Of a stretch of DNA of 55,342 bases, positions 16,498-23,706 are shown piece after piece. Position numbers and translations under genes: made by a program. The notes beneath the pieces are model-generated. The model had not been told where the DNA came from, searched no databases, and was given only the letters and a program-made list of their open reading frames with translations. The DNA is from a virus. Location of the stretch: positions 1 to 55,342 of the IMG/VR virus record IMGVR_UViG_3300029286_000049, one strand, 5' to 3'. Positions within the stretch are counted from its first letter, which is position 1. The number at the start of each line of letters is the position of its first letter.

Positions 16498-18194
16498 TTT
16501 ATTTCTCCGCTTACCCCACTTTCCCTTAATTTGATTTCTAATTCTTTCTGAACAGATTTAACCATATCCCATAAATCTGATATAGCAAATGGTTTCACTG
16601 CAACAATCACAGGTTCAAATGCAGGCTTTAGCGCTGTACCCCACCCATCCCAAAGCTTCGCATTATCAGTGGCAGGCGCAGTAATAAGTCCTGCTCCTTC
16701 AGATTTCAATTTGAAATCACCTACCTGACCATTCTGATGATTCTTCTCATTATTTGGGCGGATAGAAGAAACATCAATTCCAATTACTTCTCTTTCAACA
16801 CCAGCATCTTTGTCCATCTGCTTAGAAATGTCCAGACTTTTGGGAAATCCAGAATTACCAGTAATAAAGATTTTGCCATTCCTTCTTGCGACAAAAGCGC
16901 CAGTAGGAACCTGTACACACCAGACTTTTCCTTTATATTCTACTGGAGTTATTTCCGCCACAGAGGGAGAGGGAATCCTCTCGCCTCGTATAGTTTGTGA
17001 TCTTGATTGCTTGCAAATAACATCAGATTCATAATGTCGTTGTTTTCTGGATTGTGGTCCATATGGTGAACTGTCTCCGTTCTCAAAAGGCATCTCCCCA
17101 TCTCTTTCGCAACTATTAGGCGATGTTCCATAACATATCCGTCTTTCCTCGCCATCTGAATAAAGTCTTTCGGGCATCTGACATATTTTACTGGTTTGTA
17201 ATTGCCGTGTTTGCGGAAGTAAGTCACTCCTCCTTTCCAAGCCGGATTCAACGGTCCAGACATTTTCGCCGCAAAGCTGATAAAGCTCTGTGTAGTCCAC
17301 CCCGCAGCCCCTTTGTGACTGTGTTTTATAAGATCCTTTGCCCTCTCTTTCCCATTGCATTGAGTCGAGCATGTAGGATGCTTTACCCGTTTCAGCCAGC
17401 ACTTCTGCTTCCATATTTCTTTCCCGCAAACATGGCACTTTATTAAAATCATTCCCTTCAAATCTCTCGGATCTTTCTTCACTCGTTTCGATATGGCTGA
17501 TTTCATATTGCATTGCTGCGAACAAGTCTTGTTTCTTAATACTTGTGTGCGATTGAATGTCTGATATGGTTTCTGGCAAATCTCGCAGACTTTCCAGAAT
17601 GGGTACGCATATTTCTTGTTTTTGTGATGCTTCTTCAGCAAGTTCGAATAATAATTTTCCTTCTCGTTCAACAACGCAACGATGATTTCTGGAGACGAGC
17701 TGGTCTGTTTTATCTGATCTAATTCTGTAAGCGGTATATTTGTTATCATAATAGAAACTCCTTATTGGTTTATCAAAACAATACTCATTAGTTTCTATAT
17801 TATAACAAAGTACGAGATCATCCTTTATGTTTTTATGGTAGTGTACCCACCCATTACTTGTGAGTATCTCTGTATCTTCACTTAGACATCCATAAACCCA
17901 TTCAACACAATCTCTTATCTCCCATCCAGCATCCTCAATATCGCAAGCTAATCTATGAAATGTGCGAGTACCACCAAAACTAAATAGCATAGCGCCAGGC
18001 TTAGACGCATCTCTTACTGCATCCCAGAAGTCTTTACCGGGAACAGACTTATCCCATCCCTTAGACATAAAAACGATGCCGTAAGGCGGATCTGTCACGA
18101 CAGAGTCGATACTGTTCTTTTCTAATGTAGGTAATACTTCTAAACAATCGCCGCAATACAGAGTTATACCAAACTCTAACTCTACTTTCTCCAT
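16488..18194 (-). CDS. DNA methyltransferase N-terminal part, interrupted by intein
   Basis: The 568-codon frame encodes residues 1-102 of a beta-class DNA methylase (LYCGDCLEVLPTL; catalytic TDPPYG at 34-39; GAMLFSFGGTRTFHRLACDI), an intein at 103-447, and a C-extein at 448-568 beginning SGFPKSLDISKQMDKDAG. After splicing, 223 residues remain, ending soon after LKPAFEPVIVAVKP, so the SAM motif is missing and must come from the part at 15033-16052. The intein follows VEWVYG, a conserved methylase segment. AGGAG precedes the ATG. A second, out-of-frame gene is nested inside the intein. Confidence 0.88.
   Translation of the reverse strand: MEKVELEFGITLYCGDCLEVLPTLEKNSIDSVVTDPPYGIVFMSKGWDKSVPGKDFWDAVRDASKPGAMLFSFGGTRTFHRLACDIEDAGWEIRDCVEWVYGCLSEDTEILTSNGWVHYHKNIKDDLVLCYNIETNEYCFDKPIRSFYYDNKYTAYRIRSDKTDQLVSRNHRCVVEREGKLLFELAEEASQKQEICVPILESLRDLPETISDIQSHTSIKKQDLFAAMQYEISHIETSEERSERFEGNDFNKVPCLRERNMEAEVLAETGKASYMLDSMQWEREGKGSYKTQSQRGCGVDYTELYQLCGENVWTVESGLERRSDLLPQTRQLQTSKICQMPERLYSDGEERRICYGTSPNSCERDGEMPFENGDSSPYGPQSRKQRHYESDVICKQSRSQTIRGERIPSPSVAEITPVEYKGKVWCVQVPTGAFVARRNGKIFITGNSGFPKSLDISKQMDKDAGVEREVIGIDVSSIRPNNEKNHQNGQVGDFKLKSEGAGLITAPATDNAKLWDGWGTALKPAFEPVIVAVKPFAISDLWDMVKSVQKELEIKLRESGVSGEIKWK
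16854..17888 (-). mobile_element. Intein in methylase, HNH encoded in another frame
   Basis: The intein of 345 residues starts at Cys103 (CLSEDTEILTSNG, block A), has block B TDQLVSRNHRCVV (T-x-x-H), and ends with block F/G-like KGKVWCVQVPTG and GKIFITGN followed by Ser+1. The central in-frame region is unusual: rich in Glu, Arg, Ser and Gln, with no recognisable endonuclease. The +1 frame of the same DNA (16949-17749) encodes an HNH endonuclease. The intein frame stays open over about 800 bases of overlap, which implies selection on both frames. Confidence 0.9.
16949..17749 (-). CDS. HNH homing endonuclease nested out-of-frame in intein
   Basis: The 266-residue protein is encoded on the same strand as the methylase intein but in a different frame. 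It has two zinc-finger-like pairs (CEICQKPYQTF...CSQQC and CHVCGKEIWKQ...CSTQC), the motif GPLNPAWKGG, then an HNH domain: GYVMEHRLIVAKEMG, VHHMDHNPENND and NLMLFASNQDHKLYE. A strong AAGGAG lies eight bases before its ATG, inside intein coding sequence, so it can be translated independently. It probably cleaves intein-less methylase alleles and drives intein spread. It is too long and too well structured to be a chance shadow of the intein frame. Confidence 0.85.
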   Translation of the reverse strand: MITNIPLTELDQIKQTSSSPEIIVALLNEKENYYSNLLKKHHKNKKYAYPFWKVCEICQKPYQTFNRTQVLRNKTCSQQCNMKSAISKRVKKDPRDLKGMILIKCHVCGKEIWKQKCWLKRVKHPTCSTQCNGKERAKDLIKHSHKGAAGWTTQSFISFAAKMSGPLNPAWKGGVTYFRKHGNYKPVKYVRCPKDFIQMARKDGYVMEHRLIVAKEMGRCLLRTETVHHMDHNPENNDIMNLMLFASNQDHKLYEARGFPLPLWRK

Positions 18195-18206
18195 CTATAT
18201 CTCCTA

Positions 18207-18920
18207 TTAATGTGAATCAGTTCCACCTTTCCTAGCCAAATAATCTGCGCTGACAGCTTTCAAGATGATTCTACCATTCGTGCTAGTAGGAATCATAATC
18301 GGGTCAATCCTCTCAATGACAGGAGTGACAACAGCGCCCTCTCTACCTTTGAACTTGCCTACTACTTTATTCGGATCACAAAACGAAGTAGGACCAGAAA
18401 CAAGGTCTTCCAATACCTTTTTGCTAAATGGTCCACGATAAAGCAATGGGACCATCGGCACTTCGAATTTCAGGCAGAAAAACTTCTTTGCATCATAGCT
18501 CATATACCTTCTATTTACGGCAATGTCGAAGACTCTGGCAGTCTTTTCCTTCAATCCGTATTGCATATCCTGAACACCTGGACCTATCATCTCGCCAAAA
18601 ACGATAGCGCTGAATATGTCCTCTCCTGCATCATATGTCTTGATAATCTCATTCAACATATCTTTCATGTTCTGAGTAAAAATCATCCAGAACTTAGAAG
18701 GTATTCCCCTTGCATCAAACTCTTTCCTACGATTTTCATGGCTACCGGCACAAAGAGTCCAAATAGGTTTGCCACTCTCGTCTGTGTCGAGAACATTACC
18801 GAATCTTGCATTAGAATTATGTACTACTATTTTGTTTGCTACAAAATTATGTACATCTTCTATTACGAGATCCCAACGATCAAACTGTTCTTCTAAAATC
18901 TCTTTTTTTGTCAATCTCAT
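18207..18920 (-). CDS. RNA ligase C-terminal part with split-intein C-half
   Basis: Residues 1-35 are the C-half of a split intein (MRLTKKEILEEQFD...FVANKIVVHN), followed by Ser+1. From there the protein continues an RNA ligase just after active-site motif I: SNARFGNVL, then WTLCAGSHENRRKEFDARG, GEMIGPGVQDMQYGL, FCLKFEVPMVPLLYRGPF and EGAVVTPV (motifs III to V of the nucleotidyltransferase). AGAGG precedes the ATG. It must be joined by trans-splicing to the product of the gene at 19874-20836 to give a working enzyme of about 420 residues. A homing gene lies between the two parts. Confidence 0.9.
   Translation of the reverse strand: MRLTKKEILEEQFDRWDLVIEDVHNFVANKIVVHNSNARFGNVLDTDESGKPIWTLCAGSHENRRKEFDARGIPSKFWMIFTQNMKDMLNEIIKTYDAGEDIFSAIVFGEMIGPGVQDMQYGLKEKTARVFDIAVNRRYMSYDAKKFFCLKFEVPMVPLLYRGPFSKKVLEDLVSGPTSFCDPNKVVGKFKGREGAVVTPVIERIDPIMIPTSTNGRIILKAVSADYLARKGGTDSH
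18816..18920 (-). mobile_element. Split intein, C-terminal half
   Basis: Thirty-five residues, about the size of the C-half of the gp41-1 class of split inteins. The block G end is IVVHN followed by Ser. The block F region is LVIEDVHNFVANKIVV. Confidence 0.9.
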
Positions 18921-19821
18921 TTCTTATCCTCTCGATTTCTCGCTCTGGGTATTTTCTAAAATCACCATCCCACACAACAACGACACTATAACCATGTTTA
19001 TAGAAACAAGCTAGTCTGCGTCTATCTCTCTGCCACTGCTCTTTCACTGTCCTTTGTATAGCTGTAATATATTGATCTGGATTTTTATAACGTTTAGGAT
19101 TGCAATGGTATAAATCTCCATACATTTCTACAATAATTTTTAGATCATGATTTATTTCATCAGGGACAAAACCATGAAATACCTCTTCTGATACGAAGCC
19201 ATCATATACCTTGCTTTCTATCATCTTGTTTTTAAGTAAATCAGAAGATGTAGATCGGCTTTTCCCATAACTTTTACAAAAAGCATCTATGATGTGATTT
19301 TTAGTTTCATCATCATAATTTTCCCATACTTTTACCATTCTTTCTGATTTTCTTTTGCATATATCTTTGAACTTTTCCGAATCTTTTCTGAAATTATCCC
19401 ATTGCTTAGACACCGCACTTGATCTCATTTCTGAGCTTACTGCGTCACGAGCCATTTTGCTATAAATAATTCTCTGGTCTTTTGTAAAAGACGTTTGAGT
19501 GTTTTTCATTGTTTCAGAAGATATCTTTTTACAACAATCTTTACATACAGGACCGCCTTTTCTCTTATGTATTTTTTCCTTATACTTTTTAATAATGCAT
19601 CCATTCCCGCAGATCCTACATCCTATTTTAATAAGAGATTGACCATCTGGAGAATTCCTTATTTTATCATTATATTCTTTATTTTTTCTTTTCTCATCAT
19701 CTTTTCTACAAGATATACAAAGCGGACCTCCATGCTTAATAGCTTTTTCCAAAGACATAAATATATTTACTTCCGCATTACATTTTAGGCATTTACATAC
19801 TGCTATAATTCTTTTAGTCAT
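18880..19821 (-). CDS. Vsr/EDxHD-like homing endonuclease between split-intein halves
   Basis: I place the start at the ATG 19821 (MTKRIIAVCKC), preceded by AGGAG, rather than at an upstream in-frame ATG that lacks one; this gives 313 residues. The N-terminal part has several Cys pairs (CKCLKC, CISC, CRIC, CKDCC), suggesting zinc fingers. The C-terminal part matches Vsr-like endonucleases: KVYDGFVSEEV, IIVEMYGDLYHCNP, QWQRDRRRLACFYKHGY and VVVVWDGDF. This family is known from fractured genes where a split intein flanks an endonuclease gene (Dassa and colleagues, 2009). The end overlaps the ligase C-part by 41 bases. Confidence 0.85.
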   Translation of the reverse strand: MTKRIIAVCKCLKCNAEVNIFMSLEKAIKHGGPLCISCRKDDEKRKNKEYNDKIRNSPDGQSLIKIGCRICGNGCIIKKYKEKIHKRKGGPVCKDCCKKISSETMKNTQTSFTKDQRIIYSKMARDAVSSEMRSSAVSKQWDNFRKDSEKFKDICKRKSERMVKVWENYDDETKNHIIDAFCKSYGKSRSTSSDLLKNKMIESKVYDGFVSEEVFHGFVPDEINHDLKIIVEMYGDLYHCNPKRYKNPDQYITAIQRTVKEQWQRDRRRLACFYKHGYSVVVVWDGDFRKYPEREIERIRNEIDKKRDFRRTV

Positions 19822-19873
19822 AACAAATCTCCTATTTACACCGTATACATATATATACGGAGCAAAGTGAGAT

Positions 19874-20170
19874 TTATCCTTTATCAAAACTTTTAATTTC
19901 ATCATTTTCTGTTAAAAGCCCAGCACTTACCCATCCTCTATTAGATGTTAAAATCAGATGATCATCAGTACAGCAAATGAAATCTCCATTATCGAAATGC
20001 AATTTAATCCACTCCTTCGATTTATCTTGTCTCACAACATCTATAACTCTTTTTTCAACGAATTCATTTTTTTCTTGGTCAAAAGAAATTACATATTGAC
20101 CAGGTATTATCTCCGATATGTTTCTCTCTTCTCCATTAGCCAGCATTACTTTAGAGTCTTCTCTAAGGCA
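19874..20170 (-). mobile_element. Split intein, N-terminal half
   Basis: Ninety-eight residues from CLREDSKVMLANGEERN (block A) through a block B-like FICCTDDHLIL (T-x-x-H) to the stop after SFDKG. Size and layout match natural split intein N-halves. Confidence 0.9.
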
Positions 20171-20836
20171 TCCGTGAAGCTTTTCTGTAATTACAACTTC
20201 CTCGCCTTCTTTGATAACATCTGGGAAGTTAGCGAAATGTTCAATGTCGGTATACTTGTGGAAAAGCCTATGAGGTCTTTCGGCATCGCCATCGCAGCAT
20301 TCCATTGGAGGCTCCCACTTCGTAATTCCGAAATGTTCTTTTACATCAGTACCATCAACCCAATTAGGATCATCGCCTTTGTATGGATCGATATGGATGA
20401 TAAAACCAAAAGACTCTACTCCTCTCAAACGAGAAGCTTTAACTCTGCCTCCGGGTTGTTTCTCTCCGTCTGGAGTTTTAGGAAGCTCTGCGCAATAGTT
20501 CATAACACCCAATCTGCCGGGAGTTCCATCTTTCCATTGCAATTTCTCTCCGCAAATTACGCAAATGCCCTGTCCCGCATCAGACATCTTATTGAACATC
20601 TGACACTTTTCGTTTTTACAGACTTTCTCTGGACTGTTTGCCAATTTAGGCGGGAGAATGGAATCAGGCGGAAAATAAACACACAGATCGCCCTCATTAA
20701 ACTCTGCTCTTTGATGGACAGGATCATAACGAATGCAAGTTTTCCAACCCTTGACAGTGGCAATAGCAAGTTTATCTGCTGCCGGATGCTTTTCTACCTT
20801 ATCGACTTTACACACTTCAACTATGAGGCTACTCAT
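19874..20836 (-). CDS. RNA ligase N-terminal part with split-intein N-half
   Basis: I prefer the start MSSLIVEV at 20836 (or MIM at 20842), after GGGGGAAA; ten upstream in-frame codons are unlikely. The N-terminal OB-like domain (VEKHPAADKLAIATVKGW, GDLCVYFPPDSILP, SRLRGVESFGFI) resembles the DraRnl-type RNA ligases, with an extra Cys-rich insert (CKNEKCQMF...CVICGEK). The extein ends at EVVITEKLHG, the motif I K-x-x-G whose Lys is the adenylated nucleophile. The next residue is Cys1 of the intein N-half (98 residues). The split thus falls inside the active site, so no ligase can act before trans-splicing. Likely role: RNA repair. Confidence 0.9.
   Translation of the reverse strand: MSSLIVEVCKVDKVEKHPAADKLAIATVKGWKTCIRYDPVHQRAEFNEGDLCVYFPPDSILPPKLANSPEKVCKNEKCQMFNKMSDAGQGICVICGEKLQWKDGTPGRLGVMNYCAELPKTPDGEKQPGGRVKASRLRGVESFGFIIHIDPYKGDDPNWVDGTDVKEHFGITKWEPPMECCDGDAERPHRLFHKYTDIEHFANFPDVIKEGEEVVITEKLHGCLREDSKVMLANGEERNISEIIPGQYVISFDQEKNEFVEKRVIDVVRQDKSKEWIKLHFDNGDFICCTDDHLILTSNRGWVSAGLLTENDEIKSFDKG
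19876..19885 (-). promoter_or_regulatory. GATAAAGGAT element at end of split-intein N-half
   Basis: The element overlaps the last codons and stop of the ligase N-part and lies about 55 bases before the homing gene ATG at 19821. It is followed by GTATATATATGTATACGG. This suggests the homing gene has its own transcription start. Confidence 0.35.
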
Positions 20837-20903
20837 TATCATTTTCCCCCGAAATAGAAACGACACTTCCCCTAATACAACTTGTTATATTCTACCAGAT
20901 ATG

Positions 20904-20919
20904 ACCTTCACTTGAAGGT
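20904..20919 (-). repeat. Short perfect inverted repeat after ART-like gene
   Basis: ACCTTCA-AG-TGAAGGT on the minus strand forms a seven-base-pair hairpin starting at the stop codon of 20919-21968. No T tract follows, so it is not a standard terminator. AGAATATAAC lies just downstream and could be a -10 for the ligase gene. Confidence 0.4.
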
Positions 20920-21968
20920 TATTCACCATAATCGACAATAGAAATTCTGTGAATTGGGACTGTAGAACCTCCAACAGTGTGATACTGCTTTTCGCCGGGC
21001 ATATCAAGAGTTTTTGTAAGGTATTTAGGCTCAATAAATACTTGCCATACATCTCTTACAACATCTTGACCTTTCAGCTCAGAAGCTATCCCTCTTGCAT
21101 TGTTCAAATTGTCTGTAAGATATATATTAGATGGTAGACTTTGAGCATTCTCGTACATTCGCCTGTCTTTGACAGGACGAGCAGTGTACAATCTTATAGC
21201 CTTTTCTTCTTTCTGAGTAGAACCTGGCTCTTGTATCTCTTTAATCAAGTTAAAGTAATTAGCCCTCATTCTATCGTCGGCAAAGAAATCATTTCCTTCT
21301 GCGCCGTCTACAATGTCATCTATTATGATTTTCTGTCCGTCTCTATATAGCATAAAGTCTAAATAGGTCTTAGCAAATCTTACAGAAGATGTGCTTTGAG
21401 GCTCCATAAAGTTATCCTCTTTGTCTACAGTTCTTGCTTCTACTACAATCTGATAGCCTCCCCAATCTTGCACTCTTGGGACAGCAGACCTTACTAAATC
21501 TGCTATCTGTTGCATTTCTACAGTTGTTTTTTGTGATAGATCATCAATCATCTTACCAACAGCATTCTCGTCAAAAGCCTTATGATTCGGTCTAGATTGT
21601 CTTATCTGCTCTGCAACATCATGAAGGCTTCTGGCGGCTTGAAAGTATTTTTGTTGCTGTTCCCATCCTATCTTACCTTTCTGGTCTTTCAGAACATAAT
21701 CATATATTCTTGTGCCAAGAGAAGAAATCAGCCTATCATCTTTCTGTGTAAAAGCATTTTGCAGTTCTGTTATCATCTCGGCAGGTAAACCAAAAGATTG
21801 AAATTGAGAAATGTAAGAGTTGACATTTACATTCATTCTTGCTATTCTGTCTTGCTCAGACATTACATAAGCAGACAAATCGTAAAGCTGAATCTTCAAT
21901 GATTCAACATACTTATCAATGCTTACAGTGACGTTCGCATTGGCTTGAGATGTCTTATACCAGTTCAT
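20919..21968 (-). CDS. MNWYK-leader protein with possible ADP-ribosyltransferase-like C-terminus
   Basis: The 349-residue protein begins MNWYKTSQANANV. Residues about 15-170 are helical (VESLKIQLYDLSAYVMSEQ, SARSLHDVAEQIRQ-like). The C-terminal third, from about 255, has IRLYTARPV, SNIYLTDNLNNARGIAS and VWQVFIEPKYLTKTL, then STVPIHRISIV, which recalls the strand order of ADP-ribosyltransferase-like folds (R strand, T/S-D with Ala helix, V-x-V strand). Catalytic residues cannot be assigned with confidence. It is coupled by TAATG to the 75-residue gene upstream, in an operon with a GNAT gene that also carries the leader. Confidence 0.5.
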   Translation of the reverse strand: MNWYKTSQANANVTVSIDKYVESLKIQLYDLSAYVMSEQDRIARMNVNVNSYISQFQSFGLPAEMITELQNAFTQKDDRLISSLGTRIYDYVLKDQKGKIGWEQQQKYFQAARSLHDVAEQIRQSRPNHKAFDENAVGKMIDDLSQKTTVEMQQIADLVRSAVPRVQDWGGYQIVVEARTVDKEDNFMEPQSTSSVRFAKTYLDFMLYRDGQKIIIDDIVDGAEGNDFFADDRMRANYFNLIKEIQEPGSTQKEEKAIRLYTARPVKDRRMYENAQSLPSNIYLTDNLNNARGIASELKGQDVVRDVWQVFIEPKYLTKTLDMPGEKQYHTVGGSTVPIHRISIVDYGE

Positions 21969-22195
21969 TATTTAGCGGTTTCTATTCTCTCGATAATAGC
22001 GGGTTTCTCTTGATTCCATTTCTGGCTGAATGATCTAAGCAAACGAATAAGCTCTGAAGTATTAGTGACTCCATCACTCTGTAAGCCTAGAAGTAAAGAT
22101 TCTGCATTGACTATCACAGTATCCATTTTCTTGATTCGCTCTCTCTGTCTCATTTTCCATTGAGCATCTAATTGTGCTGTTCTGATGATTTTCAT
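21968..22195 (-). CDS. Small helical protein, MKIIRTAQ start
   Basis: The 75-residue protein begins MKIIRTAQLDAQW, a looser version of the leader (basic-x-A-Q near residue 7). The rest is one or two amphipathic helices (RQRERIKKMDTVIVNAESLL; LIRLLRSFSQKWNQE). It overlaps both neighbours by one base (TAATG on each side), so it is part of the GNAT/ART-like operon. No function known. Confidence 0.65.
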   Translation of the reverse strand: MKIIRTAQLDAQWKMRQRERIKKMDTVIVNAESLLLGLQSDGVTNTSELIRLLRSFSQKWNQEKPAIIERIETAK

Positions 22196-22668
22196 TATTT
22201 ACTCCTAGACGATATCATTATTATATGCTTACCAACTCTCTTCTTTACTCTCCATCCCTTCTTATCCAGAATATGCTTCATCACTGGAGAGACAACGTCT
22301 GCTTCCATCTTCAGATTAGGCATCATATCAAACTTATAGTTATTAAACTCTAATATAGCACTTTCTACGAGCTGTGAGCCTATTCCTTGACCTTGAGAAT
22401 TAGGATCGACTACTATATCAAAAGAAAAGACATCATTGATTATAGACGTATACAGAGCGCCTACGACCTTCCCTGAACTGTCTCTAACAGTCTGATTGAG
22501 TTCTTTGTCTCTCAGTATCCTGATTCCTGAGCTATTTGCTATCTGATCTGCTTGGTTAGCCAAATCAGAATGATCGACATCTTCATATCCATCTTCATAA
22601 AACCCATCTGGGCTATGTGGAGTGAATCTATATTCTTCATTCGCCGCAATTTTCTTGTACCAATTCAT
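22195..22668 (-). CDS. GNAT-family acetyltransferase with MNWYK leader
   Basis: The 157-residue protein begins MNWYKKIAANEEYRF. A GNAT fold follows: GKVVGALYTSIINDVFSFDIV then VDPNSQGQGIGSQLVESAIL, the Q/R-x-x-G-x-G/A acetyl-CoA loop, and a C-terminal strand GWRVKKRVGKHIIMI. It probably transfers an acetyl group from acetyl-CoA to a protein or small molecule. The N-terminal leader lies about 70 residues before the recognisable GNAT motifs. It is the first gene of a three-gene operon, with an AAAGGAAA element upstream. An effector role is inferred from leader and context. Confidence 0.8.
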   Translation of the reverse strand: MNWYKKIAANEEYRFTPHSPDGFYEDGYEDVDHSDLANQADQIANSSGIRILRDKELNQTVRDSSGKVVGALYTSIINDVFSFDIVVDPNSQGQGIGSQLVESAILEFNNYKFDMMPNLKMEADVVSPVMKHILDKKGWRVKKRVGKHIIMISSRSK

Positions 22669-22694
22669 ATTAATAAGTACAAAGAAATATGTCG

Positions 22695-22706
22695 CTTTCC
22701 TTTAGA
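22695..22706 (-). promoter_or_regulatory. TCTAAAGGAAAG leader element
   Basis: The element begins at the stop codon of the GT29-like gene and lies about 30 bases before the GNAT start. It is the same element as at 3739, 4791, 14961, 27903, 36303 and 50871. Confidence 0.35.
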
Positions 22707-23328
22707 TATGAGTAAAACTAAAGTCATCTCTTGTGGCAGCGTAAGTAAGGACAATCTTCTTCTCTATTCTCCAGGGATGACCGTACCATCCTAATATATC
22801 CTCGCCCCTCATATAGAAGTTAAATCCGAATACAAACTTATTATACTCTTTGAACCTATCTTCTCCCAAAATATACTCAATGGCTAATATGCCAGAGCTG
22901 GGACAGATGAAAGGTTTTTTGCCGTTTTCCCGTATAAGGCGGAATACATTCTCATTCATCTCATCAGAGAAATGAACTATTTTGCATGAGTGAAGGTTGT
23001 TTACTTCAACTATGCTTTCTGAAGCGTCCTCATAGTCATACTGATGATTAATTCGCTTATGAACTGGAATTGATCTAGGAAACCAGATCTCAGAGATGTC
23101 TTTATGAAATGTCCTATCTTTCAGATTATAGTCAAAATCTTTTATATCTGTCAGTGTCGTATTCGTTATACATACAGCACTTACCTTAGTCCCACTATTA
23201 TTGCCGTAATTCCTGCAATTATTGAAACGAACAACAAAATCACAAGAATCTATCAATGCAGACTGATCTGATTTGAGATTAGCATTCCCTACTATGGCTA
23301 TTTTCTTATCTCTAGGTTTTTTTTGCAA
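22702..23328 (-). CDS. GT29/sialyltransferase-like protein
   Basis: The protein has features of glycosyltransferase family 29: KKIAIVGNANLKSD (first strand and loop), DFVVRFNNCRNYGNNSGTKV (sialyl motif L-like), FICPSSGILAIEYIL (sialyl motif S-like P-S-S/T-G) and GFNFY...GHPWRIEKK near the C-terminus. The start is uncertain: TTG at 23328 follows AGAGG at good distance; TTG at 23352 is also possible; and an ATG at 23379 reaches this frame only if an A8 run had seven A's. About 208 residues, shorter than eukaryotic members but like bacterial and phage ones. Acceptor unknown. Confidence 0.6.
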   Translation of the reverse strand: MQKKPRDKKIAIVGNANLKSDQSALIDSCDFVVRFNNCRNYGNNSGTKVSAVCITNTTLTDIKDFDYNLKDRTFHKDISEIWFPRSIPVHKRINHQYDYEDASESIVEVNNLHSCKIVHFSDEMNENVFRLIRENGKKPFICPSSGILAIEYILGEDRFKEYNKFVFGFNFYMRGEDILGWYGHPWRIEKKIVLTYAATRDDFSFTHI

Positions 23329-23376
23329 TAATAACCTCTTTCGGTTGTACAAATGAAGATCTTTTTCTTATAATAA

Positions 23377-23706
23377 TCATTCTTTCTTATTCGCGTAATA
23401 AGCTTCTGCTTCCTCTTTTGTAGCAAATACTTCTTTTTCATCAAGATAGTGCGCATGATTTGGAAAAATGTCTGCTTCATCTCCTCCTCGAAGCTCGTAA
23501 GAAATACCACTAGACACAGAACCATCATATTCTATTCTAGTATCTGCTGCAACAGTACATATCTCTCTTTGGATAATCTTAGGAAGCTTAGTATATTCAC
23601 ATTCCTGATGACCACAAGACGGGCATGTCTTTTCTCTCAAAAGAGTTGTCTTTTGAACCATTACCCAAACCTTATCACCGATGTTATATTTTGTTTCAAA
23701 TTTCAT
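23377..23706 (-). CDS. Small uncharacterised protein with Cys-pair motif
   Basis: I place the start at MKFETKYNIGDKVWVM (23706), preceded by a G-rich stretch and overlapping the end of the methylase gene. It is 109 residues. The N-terminus is a beta-barrel-like opening common in small phage and bacterial proteins (YNIGDKVWVM). A CPSCGHQEC cluster may bind zinc. The C-terminal FATKEEAEAYYANKK looks like a small helix. No function assigned. Confidence 0.7.
   Translation of the reverse strand: MKFETKYNIGDKVWVMVQKTTLLREKTCPSCGHQECEYTKLPKIIQREICTVAADTRIEYDGSVSSGISYELRGGDEADIFPNHAHYLDEKEVFATKEEAEAYYANKKE

Noticed and set aside
18880-19905. Longer form of the Vsr-like gene starting at 19905
   Set aside because: The first 28 residues overlap the ligase N-part in another frame, and a better AGGAG lies before the ATG at 19821.
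23298-23528. Minus-strand 76-codon frame overlapping the 109-residue gene
   Set aside because: It is a shifted frame of a gene with a better start and Cys-pair motif, and its Lys/Ile-rich sequence looks like AT-rich noise.
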